Counted from the stretch's first letter, positions 1-8,114 are shown. The stretch: DNA of 64,000 nucleotides from Ferrimonas kyonanensis DSM 18153 (GCF_000425405.1 NZ_AUDJ01000002.1:124001-188000), one strand, 5' to 3'. Notes: generated by a model from the letters alone, not told the origin. Numbers and translations are program-made.

Positions 1-1281
1 TCTGGTGAGGTCATGGCGTCGCTGCAGTTTGTGGATGGCTTGCCGGACAAATCGCTGACTCTGGCCCGGGACAAGCTGCTGCAGATGCAGGCCATCGATG
101 GCCAGGGACGGGTCACCGACCATGGTCGGCGTTTGTATCCGTTGCCCATCGACACCCAGTTTGCTCATCTTATTACCGCCATGGATGACAAGGGCTGTCG
201 CGAAGCCATGGTGGATCTGGCGGCGGCGCTGAGTATCGGTGCCCGCTTGTGGCAGCCGCCCACCTCGGAAGCGGGACTGAAGGCCCTGAAAGCCTGGCAG
301 CCGCTGGCGTGCGACGCCATGACCCTGGTGCAGTTGTTGCGACGGCCACTGCCGGAAGCGCTGAGCTGTGACCCTCAGCTGCTGGCTGAGGCGCGGTTGC
401 TGGCCAATCAGATTCGGCAAGCGTTGAGCCTGCCGCAGCTGTCTGCGGCTACCCCGGTTGATCGGGCACAGTGGCTGGCGGCGGTGATTCGTGCCCAGCC
501 AGATCTGGTGTTTGTGCGGCGGCAGAAACGTCGTCAGGCTCTGGGTAATGGTTTTGCCGAGGTTCAGCAAGGGCGCGACAGCCGCTTCGATGACGCCGAT
601 GAGGCGGCGGTGGTGTTTGACCAGTTTTCCCTGCCGGGACGAGGCACCCGCCAGACGCTGAACCTGGCCACCTGCATGGCGCCGGTGACTCTGAAATCCC
701 TGCTGGCCGCCGGCCTGGGGGAGATGCAGGCGCCGGTGCTGCAGGAGGATGGCGTCACGCTGATGGCGTCGGTGATCTACGCTGGCCGAACCCTGGGGGA
801 GACGGAATGCACCGACAGCGCCGATTTGACCCTGGATCTGTTGGTGGAACAGATCCTCAGTGGTAAGCACTTTGTCGACGTCGGAACACGCCTGCGCCGG
901 GACCTGTGGGCCTGGGAGTTGTGGCTGGCCCTGGGGCAGGGGCAAGGCGAGCTGCCGGCATCGGCGGCGGACTGGCTGCGGCAGCGGTTGCAGTCGTTGG
1001 GGGTGGAGACCGTCGAGGATCTTGAGCTTATCGAAGAGGAGGAGCTGGTGTTTGAGGGGATACCCCAATGGCAGCGGCAGGAGTTTGATGAGCGGTTTCC
1101 GTCTCGGCTCACCCTGGCGGAGCTGAAGCTCACGGTGGAGTACGATTGTTCCCGTAAGCGGGTCACTGTTGTTTATGAACAGGGTAGCCGCAAAGCGGGG
1201 CCAAAGCGCTGGGAGTTACCGCGTTGGCAGGGGTGGCGGATTTTTTATCGTAAGGCCAGCCGTACGGTTGCGGTTTTGTAA
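1..1281 (+). CDS. DEAH-box ATP-dependent RNA helicase (HrpA/HrpB-like), C-terminal part
   Basis: The frame is open from the first base, so this is the 3' part of a gene that begins outside the window; about 426 residues are visible. The first ~75 residues resemble the helicase-associated HA2 region of HrpA/HrpB proteins (a 'lqaIDGQGRVTDHGRRLYPLPID' type segment followed by an alanine-rich helix bundle). The remainder is a charged C-terminal extension ending in a basic, aromatic tail. The ATPase motifs (Walker A, DEAH) would lie upstream and cannot be checked. The family unwinds RNA or RNA-protein complexes using ATP. Whether this is HrpA, HrpB or a third DEAH protein cannot be decided here; the C-terminus does not look like the usual HrpB_C domain. 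No terminator is obvious before the nrfA control region. Confidence 0.7.
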   Translation, partial: SGEVMASLQFVDGLPDKSLTLARDKLLQMQAIDGQGRVTDHGRRLYPLPIDTQFAHLITAMDDKGCREAMVDLAAALSIGARLWQPPTSEAGLKALKAWQPLACDAMTLVQLLRRPLPEALSCDPQLLAEARLLANQIRQALSLPQLSAATPVDRAQWLAAVIRAQPDLVFVRRQKRRQALGNGFAEVQQGRDSRFDDADEAAVVFDQFSLPGRGTRQTLNLATCMAPVTLKSLLAAGLGEMQAPVLQEDGVTLMASVIYAGRTLGETECTDSADLTLDLLVEQILSGKHFVDVGTRLRRDLWAWELWLALGQGQGELPASAADWLRQRLQSLGVETVEDLELIEEEELVFEGIPQWQRQEFDERFPSRLTLAELKLTVEYDCSRKRVTVVYEQGSRKAGPKRWELPRWQGWRIFYRKASRTVAVL

Positions 1282-1383
1282 AATTGTCAAATTTTGGCGC
1301 TAAATTCATGGGTGACCCAAGTCTAGAATGTGGCATTTTTTCGGGAAAATGTTTCAATCTTGGCTCTTACTTTTCTCAAAAGT

Positions 1384-1397
1384 TTGATCCAAAATAA
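1384..1397 (+). promoter_or_regulatory. possible FNR/CRP-type half-conserved site upstream of nrfA
   Basis: TTGATCCAAAATAA fits the FNR pattern TTGAT-N4-ATCAA fully in the left half and in three of five bases in the right half. It lies about 100 bp upstream of the nrfA start and 14 bp upstream of a strong NarP-type palindrome. FNR or CRP control of nrfA is known in related bacteria, but the right half is poor, so this is a weak call. Confidence 0.3.
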
Positions 1398-1410
1398 GTT
1401 TTTGGGGGAA

Positions 1411-1426
1411 TACCCCCAAAGGGGTA
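1411..1426 (+). promoter_or_regulatory. NarP/NarL-type 7-2-7 binding site upstream of nrfA
   Basis: TACCCCCAAAGGGGTA is an inverted pair of heptamers separated by two bases, matching the 7-2-7 arrangement used by NarP (consensus TACYYMT-N2-AKRRGTA). The right heptamer is a full match and the left differs only at its last base. It sits 68 bp upstream of the nrfA start. In related gammaproteobacteria NarP or NarL with FNR/CRP activates nrfA under nitrate or nitrite without oxygen, so this is probably the activator site. The left half also pairs with the preceding TTTGGGGG at 1401-1408, giving an alternative hairpin if this stretch is transcribed. Confidence 0.65.
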
Positions 1427-1494
1427 TGCCTGTCTTTTGGGCAGTTAACTATCATGCAACTCGAGAGATAAAAAAAAGCCTCGGAGAGGATGAG

Positions 1495-2859
1495 ATGAAA
1501 CCTATGAATAAAATTGCTTTGGCTGTAACCATCGCTGCACTGAGCGGTTCTGCATTTGCTAAGAACAGCCCAGAAGACGCTAATAACCTGACCTGGAAAG
1601 AGAAGTATCCTGAGCAGTATGCTTCTTGGGCCAGCACCATTGAATCTACCGATAAAGCCGACATCCTGGAAGCCGACCCTATGGTTGTGCTGATGTTTGG
1701 CGGTTACGGTTTTGCGAAAGACTACAACAAGCCACGTGGTCACCAGTTTGCGGTTATCGATAACATCCGCAGCCTGCGTACCGGTGGTCCAATGACCGAC
1801 AGCGAAGGCCCAATGGCGGCTTCTTGCTGGGGTTGTAAGACTCCTGACCTGAAGCGTATGTACGATCAGGTTGGCGAAGGCAACTTCTCTGAGAAGAAGT
1901 GGGGCGCTTGGGGCCATGAGATGGCTAACTCCATCGGTTGTGCCGACTGTCACGATGCCGAAACCGGCAAGCCAACTCCGGCTCGTCCTTTCGCCATGCG
2001 TGCATTTGCCGCTTCTGGCCAGAAGTTCGAAGAGCAAGAGCCTAACATTCAGGCTGCCATGACCTGTGGTCAGTGCCACGTTGAGTACTACTTCGACGGT
2101 ACCGACCACAAGAACGTTAAGTTCCCTTGGGACGGCGGCATGGACGTTGACTCCATCCTGGCTTACTACGATGCCCTGGGCTTCAAAGACTGGACTCACA
2201 AAATCTCTAAAGCGCCTATGCTGAAGGCCCAGCACCCTGAGTGGGAAACCTGGCAGCAGAGCACTCACTATGAGATGGACGTGACCTGTATCGATTGTCA
2301 CATGCCTAAGACCACCAACGCTGCTGGTAAAGAGTTCACCAAGCACAACGTTGGCAACGCCATCGACGCATTCGACCAGACCTGTTCTAACTGTCACGAC
2401 ACCAAGGCTGAACTGGTTGACGCCCTGGCGACTGCCAAGAAAGAGGTTCACGAAGCTCAACTGGCTGCGGAAGACGTGATTGTTAAAGCTCACTTCGACG
2501 CTGGTGCTGCTTGGGAAGCTGGTGCGACCGAAGCGGAAATGAAGGGCGCTCTGAAGCTCATCCGTCACGCTCAGTGGCGTTGGGACTACGCGATTGCCTC
2601 TCACGGTATCTATGCCCACAACCCAGAACTGGGTCTGGAGCAACTGGCTAAGGCCAAAGAGACCGGTGCCGAAGCACGTGCTGCTCTGAAGACCATTCTG
2701 GCCAAGCACGGCGTGAACAAGGTGACCTACCCTGACTACTCCACCAAGGCCAAGGCGCAAGCCATCGTAGGTCTGGACAAGTCTAAGATGGACGCTCAGA
2801 AGAAGAAATTCCTGGAACAACGCGTCCAGAAAGAGTGGCCAACAAAGGTAGAGTTTTAA
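1495..2859 (+). CDS. nrfA: Ammonia-forming cytochrome c nitrite reductase (pentaheme c552)
   Basis: Periplasmic enzyme reducing nitrite to ammonium with six electrons, usually fed from the quinol pool. The 454-residue precursor has a signal peptide of about 22 residues (cleavage after AFA). It carries all five heme sites: CWGCK at residue 111, whose lysine is the distal ligand of the catalytic heme, then CADCH at 149, CGQCH at 191, CIDCH at 265 and CSNCH at 297. Length fits NrfA (about 480). The start is set by GGAGAGGA at 1483-1490; an ATG at 1504 is possible. Codon use favours GGT, CGT, AAC and CTG more strongly than the neighbours, as in highly expressed genes. No nrfBCD genes follow, so electrons probably come from a CymA-type quinol dehydrogenase encoded elsewhere (inference from Shewanella-like systems). 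Transcription ends at a strong terminator. Confidence 0.97.
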   Translation: MKPMNKIALAVTIAALSGSAFAKNSPEDANNLTWKEKYPEQYASWASTIESTDKADILEADPMVVLMFGGYGFAKDYNKPRGHQFAVIDNIRSLRTGGPMTDSEGPMAASCWGCKTPDLKRMYDQVGEGNFSEKKWGAWGHEMANSIGCADCHDAETGKPTPARPFAMRAFAASGQKFEEQEPNIQAAMTCGQCHVEYYFDGTDHKNVKFPWDGGMDVDSILAYYDALGFKDWTHKISKAPMLKAQHPEWETWQQSTHYEMDVTCIDCHMPKTTNAAGKEFTKHNVGNAIDAFDQTCSNCHDTKAELVDALATAKKEVHEAQLAAEDVIVKAHFDAGAAWEAGATEAEMKGALKLIRHAQWRWDYAIASHGIYAHNPELGLEQLAKAKETGAEARAALKTILAKHGVNKVTYPDYSTKAKAQAIVGLDKSKMDAQKKKFLEQRVQKEWPTKVEF

Positions 2860-2901
2860 TCTCTCATTCTCACACGCACGAGAATAAAACCCGACCTTAA
2901 A

Positions 2902-2928
2902 GACGCCCCCGCAAGGGGGCGTTTTTTT
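2902..2928 (+). terminator. Rho-independent terminator of nrfA
   Basis: A perfect ACGCCCCC/GGGGGCGT stem with a GCAA loop is followed by seven T, 42 bp after the nrfA stop codon. A nearly identical terminator closes the repeat unit downstream. Confidence 0.92.
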
Positions 2929-3026
2929 ATGCCTGATTATTGGTCGATGGCATTAAGGAGCCTGTTGGATTTAGGTCTGAGCGCGGGGCTATGGTTGTGT
3001 GCCTTTCCTGTTGGTGACTGGTGCTG

Positions 3027-3089
3027 ATGGGAGTCATGATGCGAAAGGGGGCCGTGCTTCCGAGAGGGCGGAAACCGACAACTATCTGA
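3027..3089 (+). CDS. Tiny ORF in repeat copy 1 (20 aa, speculative)
   Basis: ATG at 3027 opens a 20-codon frame, MGVMMRKGAVLPRGRKPTTI, ending at TGA 3087. The core RKGAVLPRGR and the terminal TI recur in the next repeat copy. The ribosome binding site is weak here. It may be a basic micropeptide, a leader peptide, or an accident of a repeated RNA; only the match between copies supports it. Confidence 0.3.
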   Translation: MGVMMRKGAVLPRGRKPTTI

Positions 3090-3106
3090 ATCACGGAGGT
3101 CTTATT

Positions 3107-3178
3107 ATGGGTGTCTGGTTAGTGCGATCTCGAAAGGGGGCGGTGCTTCCGAGAGGGCGGAGATCGGCAACTATCTGA
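3107..3178 (+). CDS. Tiny ORF spanning repeat copies 1-2 (23 aa, speculative)
   Basis: A strong Shine-Dalgarno GGAGGT (3095-3100) stands six bases before ATG 3107. The 23-residue frame begins MGVWLVRS and continues with the same RKGAVLPRGR core, ending in TI at TGA 3176. Between the two copies of the core one difference is silent (GCC/GCG), but KPT to RSA is not. The same SD-ATG-GVWLVR start recurs at 3196 (10 codons) and 3296 (reading into the terminator), while copy 3 has a stop inside the core. This may be a small basic peptide family with one intact copy and decayed ones; no homologue is recognised. Confidence 0.35.
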   Translation: MGVWLVRSRKGAVLPRGRRSATI

Positions 3179-3330
3179 ATCACCAAGGTCTTATTATGGG
3201 TGTCTGGTTAGTGCGATCGGAGTCATGATGCGAAAGGGGGCGGTGCTTCTGTGAGGGCGGAAACCGACAACTATCTGAATCACTGAGGTCTTATTATGGG
3301 TGTCTGGTTAGTGCGGCTAACGACGTTAAG

Positions 3331-3357
3331 ACGCCCCCGAAAGGGGGCGTTTTTTTG
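3331..3357 (+). terminator. Rho-independent terminator closing the tandem repeat unit
   Basis: ACGCCCCC-GAAA-GGGGGCGT followed by seven T, 15 bp after the third repeat. It has the T-tract only on the plus strand, so it serves transcription through the repeats rather than the opposing gene. Confidence 0.9.
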
Positions 3358-3377
3358 TTTATGTCGGTGAGCAGCCG

Positions 3378-4571
3378 TTAATAGGCCACTTCGTGCTGGC
3401 CGACTTCGACTCGTTTGGGGGCTTTGCCCAGGTACTTCCAGCGCCAGTAGTACAGCAGGTAGGCCAGGTTGACGGCAAAGCTGAAGGCGGCCACGGCCAA
3501 CATCAGGCCGTCGGTTCGGGGCGTGGCGACGGTGTGGACCTCGACAAAGGTTTTGAAGGAGAAACCGTACATCATAAAGATCGACAGGGTGAAGATCCGC
3601 GCCTGCATCCAGGTGCCTTTCTTAATGAAAATCGCCGGCAGGGTGGCGGCGGCGAGTACGGCGATCTGGATGGAGGTCAGATCCGGGAAGCTCAGGTAGA
3701 CAAAGGTGATGTTCCACATGTCGTACACCAGAATGAAGCTCAGAGTCATGCCGGGCCACAGCACGTCTTTCTCTTTGGAGTCATCGGGGTTGATGCCGGC
3801 CCAGCGAGTGACCGCCAGAACACAGAAAATCCCCGCCAAGCCATTGAGGATGTTGGGAAGGTGACCGATGGAGAAGTCCTGTCCCACGGCCTCGAGAATG
3901 TTGATAATGAACAGCGCGGCGATGGTAAAGCGAACCCAGTTTTTTCGGAACATCTGGGTGCAGGACATCAGAATGAAGAACAGGCCATGAACGATGGGCG
4001 AGTACAGTTTGGCCCATTTAAACCAGGCGTCGATGCCCGAGTCCAGCCAGTAGGGCAGCAGTGCCACCGGGGCGACGGCGAACAGCGCAATCATAAACAG
4101 CTTGGACTTTCGGGCCAGTTCGTACACCAGAATGCTGCCGATAAAGAAGCTGATCAGGTGCACCCAGGAGGCCAGCGCATAGTGCTTGGTCATGTTGACC
4201 TCGCCCCCTTCAACGGTGAGACGCATGGTATCGGCATCCACTAAGCGAATGGGCTGATCGATGAATTCCTGAATTGCATCACCGGGTTGGGTATGGATAA
4301 ACAAGGCACCGTCTTGCATCGACCACCGTTTCTGGTCGATGACGTTACGGTCGGAGTTTTGCAGCTCCACTTGCACTCGACCATCATTGAAAAAATCGAG
4401 CAGATACAGGCCGTCACCCGAGCCCACCGGACCCTCGGTGATGATCTGCCAGCGGCCCATGGTGAATGGGGCCTCGGTATCGGTTGCGGTAGGAGCAGGC
4501 TGGCCGGCAGATCCGATGCCTGGAAGCATCATCAACGCGGCCAGCAACAGCGAGCCTAGAAGTCGTTTCAT
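3378..4571 (-). CDS. Conserved inner-membrane protein of unknown function (DUF5692-like)
   Basis: The 397-residue protein starts with a signal-like segment (MKRLLGSLLLAALMM), followed by about 110 polar residues forming a small beta-rich extracytoplasmic domain. From residue ~130 to the end there are about eight hydrophobic helices joined by short polar loops, with a basic C-terminal tail. The overall look recalls the DUF5692 membrane family, but this is from memory of its pattern and not certain. The start at 4571 follows GGAGA at 4583-4579; an adjacent ATG at 4574 is equally in frame. It is transcribed alone, convergent with the repeat unit. No catalytic motif is visible and no function is proposed. 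Confidence 0.7.
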   Translation of the reverse strand: MKRLLGSLLLAALMMLPGIGSAGQPAPTATDTEAPFTMGRWQIITEGPVGSGDGLYLLDFFNDGRVQVELQNSDRNVIDQKRWSMQDGALFIHTQPGDAIQEFIDQPIRLVDADTMRLTVEGGEVNMTKHYALASWVHLISFFIGSILVYELARKSKLFMIALFAVAPVALLPYWLDSGIDAWFKWAKLYSPIVHGLFFILMSCTQMFRKNWVRFTIAALFIINILEAVGQDFSIGHLPNILNGLAGIFCVLAVTRWAGINPDDSKEKDVLWPGMTLSFILVYDMWNITFVYLSFPDLTSIQIAVLAAATLPAIFIKKGTWMQARIFTLSIFMMYGFSFKTFVEVHTVATPRTDGLMLAVAAFSFAVNLAYLLYYWRWKYLGKAPKRVEVGQHEVAY

Positions 4572-4799
4572 CATTACATCTCCGTTGTATTGTGAAAGCG
4601 GCGCCACTGTTGTAGTTGTTTGGCTGCCTGGGAATCGTCCCGTGCGCCAAAAATAGAGCTTATACTCTAAATTTGTAACGCAACACTGATCTTTGGCAAG
4701 AGTCATGTCGATAAATTAGACGCGCATGAGAGAGGAGTAAAGATGTTTAATTTATGTTTATTAGTGATTTAGTCTTGCTGTCGTGACTGATTGAGGGTA

Positions 4800-4824
4800 G
4801 GTGACCGAGTGAATTTCGGTCACC
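4800..4824 (-). terminator. Hairpin downstream of the acyltransferase gene
   Basis: GGTGACCGA and TCGGTCACC form a nine-base-pair stem around a seven-base loop, 9 bp past the acyltransferase stop. There is no clear T-tract on the minus strand, so it may be a weak terminator or an mRNA-stabilising stem. Confidence 0.4.
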
Positions 4825-4832
4825 AGAATCGG

Positions 4833-5945
4833 TTAGCCCACTTCGGTGTTGACGCGGGATTGTTCGGCCTGGCGGCGCTGCTTGACGTAGGCTTTGACCT
4901 TGTCGCGATAGCGTTTTTCTACCTGCTCGAAGGTGAGGTAGGAGCCGGCCAGTGTCAGCAGCACAATCAGGGTATTGAGCAGCAACGATGGCGGGCCGGT
5001 GAGCACGGCTTCGGCCGGGATGAGCGCGGCGATGACGTTGTTGAACACCAGAATGATCAGGTAGTGCAGCATGTAAATCGAGTAGGACCACTGGCCCACC
5101 AGTCTCAGTGGCTGGCTGTTCAGCACCTGGCCCAACGTCCCATTGGCCGGGTTGGCAAATACCAGTATCGACAGGGTAAAGATGCCGATTGCCGTCAGGC
5201 TCAGGTAGATGTGCTCCTCGGCCACGGTCACGATGGCGACGGTGGCGATGGCCAGCAACCATTCCAGTTTGCCTATATGGTGGCTGATCCAGCGATGGGT
5301 GGCCTCAAAGGCGTTGAGGCGGAACACCCACACCCCCAGGTAGAAGGCCCCCAGACAACGAATAACGCCATAGTCGTAGGTGATGTCGAGGTTTGGCCGC
5401 CCCTGCGACAGGATAAAGCCATAACAGACCAGGCTGATGACAGGCGGCACCCACAGGCCTTTGTGGCGATCGATGGTGATCAGAAAACCGTAAAACGCCA
5501 TGTAGGCAAAAAACTCGGCGCCGATACTCCAACTGGGAGTGTTCCAGCTCAGGGCGTCGTTGGCGCCGGCGGCCTGCAGCAACAGCAGGTTAGTTAAGAT
5601 GGTGTACAGCTCGTCTCCCTGATACAGATCGGTGTTGCCATAGCCAAACATGAACAGCCCCTGTTTCAGCACAAAATAGCCGATGCAGGCGACCAGCATA
5701 AACAGATGCAACGGGTAAATGCGCCCCAGGCGCAATTGAATGTAAGGTTTGAAGGTCAGAGTACGGCCAATCTTTTCGCTGTAGGAAAAGGCCATCACGA
5801 AACCGGACAGGACGAAGAAGAAATCCACAAACAGGTAGCTGTTGTGGAGAAACTGGAGGGGCTCGGTGCCGAAGTGATACGGCGAATGGAACAGCACCAC
5901 CAGGCAGGCGGCAACGCCTCGCAATGACTCCAGTTTGTAGTACAT
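4833..5945 (-). CDS. Acyltransferase-3 family membrane protein (OafA/YrhL-like)
   Basis: A 370-residue polytopic protein that opens with the family signature LESLRGVAACLVVLFH, including the conserved arginine and histidine, followed by about ten hydrophobic helices. The FFFVLSGFVMAFSY segment is also typical. The family transfers acetyl or other acyl groups to sugars of O-antigen, exopolysaccharide or membrane glycolipids. The gene is monocistronic; AAGGAT lies upstream of the ATG. Because an exopolysaccharide locus lies 18 kb away and a secreted carbohydrate-binding type protein is next door, acylation of surface polysaccharide is a reasonable guess. The C-terminal ~25 residues are charged and cytoplasmic. 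Confidence 0.85.
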   Translation of the reverse strand: MYYKLESLRGVAACLVVLFHSPYHFGTEPLQFLHNSYLFVDFFFVLSGFVMAFSYSEKIGRTLTFKPYIQLRLGRIYPLHLFMLVACIGYFVLKQGLFMFGYGNTDLYQGDELYTILTNLLLLQAAGANDALSWNTPSWSIGAEFFAYMAFYGFLITIDRHKGLWVPPVISLVCYGFILSQGRPNLDITYDYGVIRCLGAFYLGVWVFRLNAFEATHRWISHHIGKLEWLLAIATVAIVTVAEEHIYLSLTAIGIFTLSILVFANPANGTLGQVLNSQPLRLVGQWSYSIYMLHYLIILVFNNVIAALIPAEAVLTGPPSLLLNTLIVLLTLAGSYLTFEQVEKRYRDKVKAYVKQRRQAEQSRVNTEVG

Positions 5946-6119
5946 GGTTGGCGTATCCTTAGCATCAGTACGTCAGCCTGCCGGAACGTTCTAAGGGCAG
6001 TTTGACGCAGGTTGAGTGATACCACTGACGCCTAAACAGGGTCAGAGAGGGAGACTGACGTACTGAAACAACTCGACATTCTTTGGTGAAACCAAGGGGT
6101 TGAGTATAGCACAGCGTGG

Positions 6120-7976
6120 TTAGCGGCTATCTTCGGTTCTCGTGCTAGCCGGCGGCGCTTCGGGGAGAATCCAGCCCCTGAGGGTTTGAGGCTGATGTTG
6201 TTGTTGCCAGCGCAATTGGTTGGCCCAGGCCAGGAACGGTCTTACCCAGGTCAGCGAGCCAAATTGCCTTAGCACATGCTGGCTAATGAGGGCGATATCG
6301 GCATCGTATTCCCGCAATTCAAACCAGTCGTAACCGATGGCCACCTGATCCCAGCGGGTACTGAGGCCCTCGCCTTTGAGATCGTGAGCCATCATCGCCG
6401 GTGGGAGAAAAGTGCGCTGACTGAGCGTTTGAGCGGCGCAGGGCAGCAACCGAGGGTCTAATGGATACCCCAGATCCCGGGCTGTCAGCAAAAACCCAAT
6501 GTCCATATGGCCATGGTTCAGATCCTCTGAGCGCCGGGGGCGGGTCGGGTTCAGGGCGTAATCCCACTCGCAACTGCCATCCTGGTGATAGCGGACGCCA
6601 GCCTCAAAAAACGCCAGGATCTGAGACACCTTTTTTTGGAGCTGAGGGTCGGGCTGCCACCGGTTGACCCGCGCCATGGCGCTGGCCTGGGTCAATTGAT
6701 GGTTATAGGGCAGCGGGTTGGCGTACAGCCCGGAATCTCCCATGGCGCGATTGTCTGTATTGACGTAAAAGTAGGCGCCGCCGATGGTCGAGTTTTTACT
6801 GGTGCTGAAGCTGCTGTCGTGGCTGTCGATGATGATTTTAGCCTGACTGAGGTAATGATCAGCCCGCGACTGATGCGGCAATTCAGAGTTGGATTTGATG
6901 TGGTCTGCCAATCGGGTTATGGCATTGAGAATCTGGCCGTCGCTGAGCACTTCGATGCGCCAGCCGCTGTGGGGCCGTCGCCAGCCGGGGGCCGCGGTTT
7001 CTGGCTGGTTGAGGTAGTACTTGGGGGCCGAGGCATAAGGTTGTGCAGCCAGATCTAACCGACTCTGTTGCCAGCGTTGTTGATCGGTGTGGCCGAGCAT
7101 GTGATCCGCCAACTCTATCGCATAATCCAGATAGCGGCCGTCGCCAAAGGTTTGGTGCATGGTGATGTAGGCGCGCAGCCAGTAGTACCCCTGCCAGGCC
7201 AGCTTGGCCTCGTCATTGCCGTTGTTCTCTGCGAGCAGTGGTCGAGATGTGTCAAAGCTTTGAGCGAACGCCTCGTCCCATTGTTGCTGGCTGCCAATTA
7301 AGGGCGCCGGCGCCGGTGGCATTGCCATCCCCAGTTGCCATGACACATTGCCCATCAGGCTGGCGGTTTTAGGGGCGGTACCGGCCGATTGCTTGAGTTG
7401 GCACAGGTGGTCAAAACTGTAGCTGCGGGAGGAGGGGATGTCATTGATGTCGATGAGGGCCAGAGCCTGCAGGGTGGCGTGGCTGAATAGGTTGCCGCTG
7501 CGCATTACTTCCTGCCATTGGACTTTGCCTTCGAGTATCGCCGGGTGCTTGAGCTGACGCTGCTGGATACCGTCGGACAGGGTCAATAAGCCAGGTTCGA
7601 TGCGAAGCTCAATGTAGCGGATGGCGTCAGCGGATAACGGTATTGCCAGGTCGAGTTGTTGGCCGTGCCAGCGGCTCGATAGTCCCTCTTGAGTCAGTGC
7701 CAGATGGCTGTCGCTGCCGGGATCGCTCAGTAAAAACAGTGGCGTAGTCAGTTGTACCTTGGCCACCCAGGCCACCAGAGTAAACGCGCCCTTTGGCGAC
7801 CAGGCAGGCAGGCTCAGGTAGGCGTCGACGCCATCGAATCTGGCTGCTGTTGAGGCAGGAGTCCCTGACTTCTTGGCCTGAGGGCAGGCGAATGCCGGTG
7901 CACAGAGAAACAGCAGTAACGCCAGCAGTAGCCGCTGTGTGGTTGGCCTACAGCATGGCGGTGATCGATGCGGCAT
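6120..7976 (-). CDS. Secreted protein: one lectin-like module plus (alpha/alpha)-type C-terminal domain
   Basis: About 618 residues. An N-terminal export signal (arginine then LLLALLLFLCAPAFA) is followed by one ~190-residue beta-rich module beginning ARFDGVDAYLSLPAW, which resembles concanavalin-like LamG modules. The ~350-residue C-terminal domain has W/Y-rich helices ([51 protein letters not shown]). Both parts align by eye with the giant protein at 18.7-22.7 kb, which has four such modules, so the two are paralogues. The helical repeat pattern is reminiscent of alpha/alpha-toroid polysaccharide lyases or epimerases, but no named family is recognised. The start is uncertain: ATG 7976, ATG 7997 and TTG 8018 are in frame; 7976 gives the neatest signal peptide. 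Confidence 0.7.
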   Translation of the reverse strand: MPHRSPPCCRPTTQRLLLALLLFLCAPAFACPQAKKSGTPASTAARFDGVDAYLSLPAWSPKGAFTLVAWVAKVQLTTPLFLLSDPGSDSHLALTQEGLSSRWHGQQLDLAIPLSADAIRYIELRIEPGLLTLSDGIQQRQLKHPAILEGKVQWQEVMRSGNLFSHATLQALALIDINDIPSSRSYSFDHLCQLKQSAGTAPKTASLMGNVSWQLGMAMPPAPAPLIGSQQQWDEAFAQSFDTSRPLLAENNGNDEAKLAWQGYYWLRAYITMHQTFGDGRYLDYAIELADHMLGHTDQQRWQQSRLDLAAQPYASAPKYYLNQPETAAPGWRRPHSGWRIEVLSDGQILNAITRLADHIKSNSELPHQSRADHYLSQAKIIIDSHDSSFSTSKNSTIGGAYFYVNTDNRAMGDSGLYANPLPYNHQLTQASAMARVNRWQPDPQLQKKVSQILAFFEAGVRYHQDGSCEWDYALNPTRPRRSEDLNHGHMDIGFLLTARDLGYPLDPRLLPCAAQTLSQRTFLPPAMMAHDLKGEGLSTRWDQVAIGYDWFELREYDADIALISQHVLRQFGSLTWVRPFLAWANQLRWQQQHQPQTLRGWILPEAPPASTRTEDSR

Positions 7977-8079
7977 CAACAGGATCCCATGTGGCATAAA
8001 CGGGGCGACGATGGGCAAGCTTAGTTAAGGCGTGCGCAAAGCTCAAATGACCGACGGCATTAAGGGGGTTCCAACAAGG

Positions 8080-8107
8080 AAGGCCCCGCTTTAACGGGCA
8101 GGGCCTT
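8080..8107 (-). terminator. Probable terminator of the two-component operon
   Basis: AAGGCCC and GGGCCTT pair around an internal stem, 8 bp after the response-regulator stop; the minus strand then reads CCTTGTTGG, a weak T-run. Moderate support only. Confidence 0.5.
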
Positions 8108-8114
8108 GTGGGGA

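Larger units (their letters stand above)
3027..3316 (+). repeat. Three tandem ~90-100-bp direct repeats
   Basis: Three copies of one unit begin at CGAAAGGGGGC (3042, 3131, 3231), spaced 89 and 100 bp. Each runs through a G-rich hairpin segment, then ACTATCTGAATCAC, an AGGT purine block, TCTTATTATGGGTGTC and TGGTTAGTGCG. Copies 1 and 3 share an extra GAGTCATGATG leader. The segment CGGT..TTCCG..CGGAA..ACCG can fold in each copy; differences in copies 2 and 3 keep pairing through G-U wobbles, while copy 1 has one mismatch. The array ends at a plus-strand terminator, so it looks like a transcription unit of its own. It is not CRISPR: the units are long and have no unique spacers. I do not recognise the element. 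Confidence 0.85.

Noticed and set aside
1354-2820. Long open frame (about 488 codons) antisense to nrfA
   Set aside because: The opposite strand encodes a full pentaheme NrfA with all motifs; the antisense frame has no recognisable domain and is a by-product of codon bias.
3100-3140. Group II intron 5' end (GTGCG) in the tandem repeats
   Set aside because: GTGCGATC follows a plausible exon-like sequence, but no domain V hairpin or reverse transcriptase is present.
3042-3316. CRISPR-like array after nrfA
   Set aside because: The three units are ~90-100 bp, nearly identical along their whole length and lack unique spacers or cas genes.
4747-5262. Minus-strand 171-codon frame inside the acyltransferase gene
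   Set aside because: It overlaps a gene with clear acyltransferase-3 motifs in another frame and has low-complexity R/H/G/P composition typical of out-of-frame high-GC DNA.
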